DNA of 64,000 bases from assembly GCA_051294375.1 (NCBI GenBank), contig CM119267.1, positions 7,199,205-7,263,204 on the forward strand, written 5' to 3'. This DNA is from Paraspadella gotoi. Taxonomy: Eukaryota; Chaetognatha. The translations under genes and the position numbers were made by a program. Below the pieces are notes generated by a model. The model was not told the DNA's origin, searched no databases, and saw nothing but the letters and a program-made list of their open reading frames with translations. How positions within the stretch are numbered: the stretch's first letter is position 1; each line of letters opens with the position of its first letter. This document shows positions 63,609 to 64,000 of this stretch, piece after piece.

Positions 63609-63803
63609 TAGAGTAGCCAAAGTTTTGCGATACAAGAAAAAAGAAAACTGAGATTTTCATTTACCATATTTGTGATCGAAATTCGATTTGCATTTAAACA
63701 AGATTTTCGTCGGATAGAAGGACGACGAGCAATTCCTTTCGGGACTCACGGGGGGGGCGGTAACTTGATTACAATTCTAATGTAATTCAGGCGGGGAATG
63801 GGG

Positions 63804-63880
<77 letters not shown>

Positions 63881-64000
63881 GATAGAGACTTTTGAAGTTG
63901 ATCTCTTCAACCAAAAAAAAAAAAGCAAGTTCAAGGTAATTCCTTTCAGGCTGAGGTGATTCGTCTCGATCAAAAATGACGATGATGACGACGACAATAG

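Larger units (their letters stand above)
61185..64000 (+). repeat. 2.9-kb direct repeat, copy 2
   Basis: Second copy of 51497-54400, beginning at the first base after the 25-N gap and still matching at the window end. It includes the foldback element, the telomere-like element and the GA tract in the same order. Confidence 0.92.

Overview
This window is metazoan nuclear DNA, most likely from an invertebrate. An arthropod would fit, but I cannot assign a taxon. The evidence is the absence of operons or dense genes, very long (CT/GA)n, (GAAT)n, (GAT)n and (GAC/GTC)n microsatellites, abundant N gaps, and candidate exons with eukaryotic splice sites (polypyrimidine-AG acceptors, GTAAGT-type donors). 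Most of it reads as intronic or intergenic sequence. No rRNA, tRNA, CRISPR array or intact transposase was recognised.

The best-supported gene is on the + strand. A signal-peptide exon (14933-15011), an exon resembling the start of an immunoglobulin-like domain (50588-50773) and a short exon (60872-60946) share intron phase 1 at every junction, so they can be joined without breaking the frame. This would be a secreted or cell-surface protein with a 35.6-kb first intron; it is an inference with no transcript support. A second candidate acceptor at 15750 would instead give a short secreted basic peptide. Weaker exon candidates lie on the minus strand at 43307-43477 and 57808-57883, and a long GC-rich open frame runs from 37279 to 39258.

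The main large-scale structure is duplication. A segment of about 8.2 kb occurs twice in direct orientation (21331-29564 and 29961-38287). Its first 2.9 kb is present a third time in inverted orientation (17839-20784), making a large palindrome with a gap-containing loop. A segment of about 2.9 kb occurs at 51497-54400 and again at 61185-64000, and a 0.3-kb segment flanks a gap at 8042-8341/8367-8690. The copies differ mainly by one-base insertions, and most of them abut gaps of exactly 25 N. This pattern suggests gap filling with uncorrected long reads at least as much as real duplication.

The repeats are otherwise rich. There is a family of short elements with terminal inverted repeats whose cores are degenerate telomere-like (CCTAA-type) repeats (around 3850, 16700, 49560, 53620 and 63310). 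There are also a foldback element of about 1 kb (two copies), a MITE-like element at 44243-44787, three modular minisatellites (about 13, 24 and 19 bp units) inside the 8.2-kb repeat, a 29-bp minisatellite at 40396-40605, and a 106-bp nearly pure C tract at 59525-59630. I found no coherent multi-gene system. The features most worth following are the phase-consistent gene model, the telomere-like element family and the composite minisatellite repeat.
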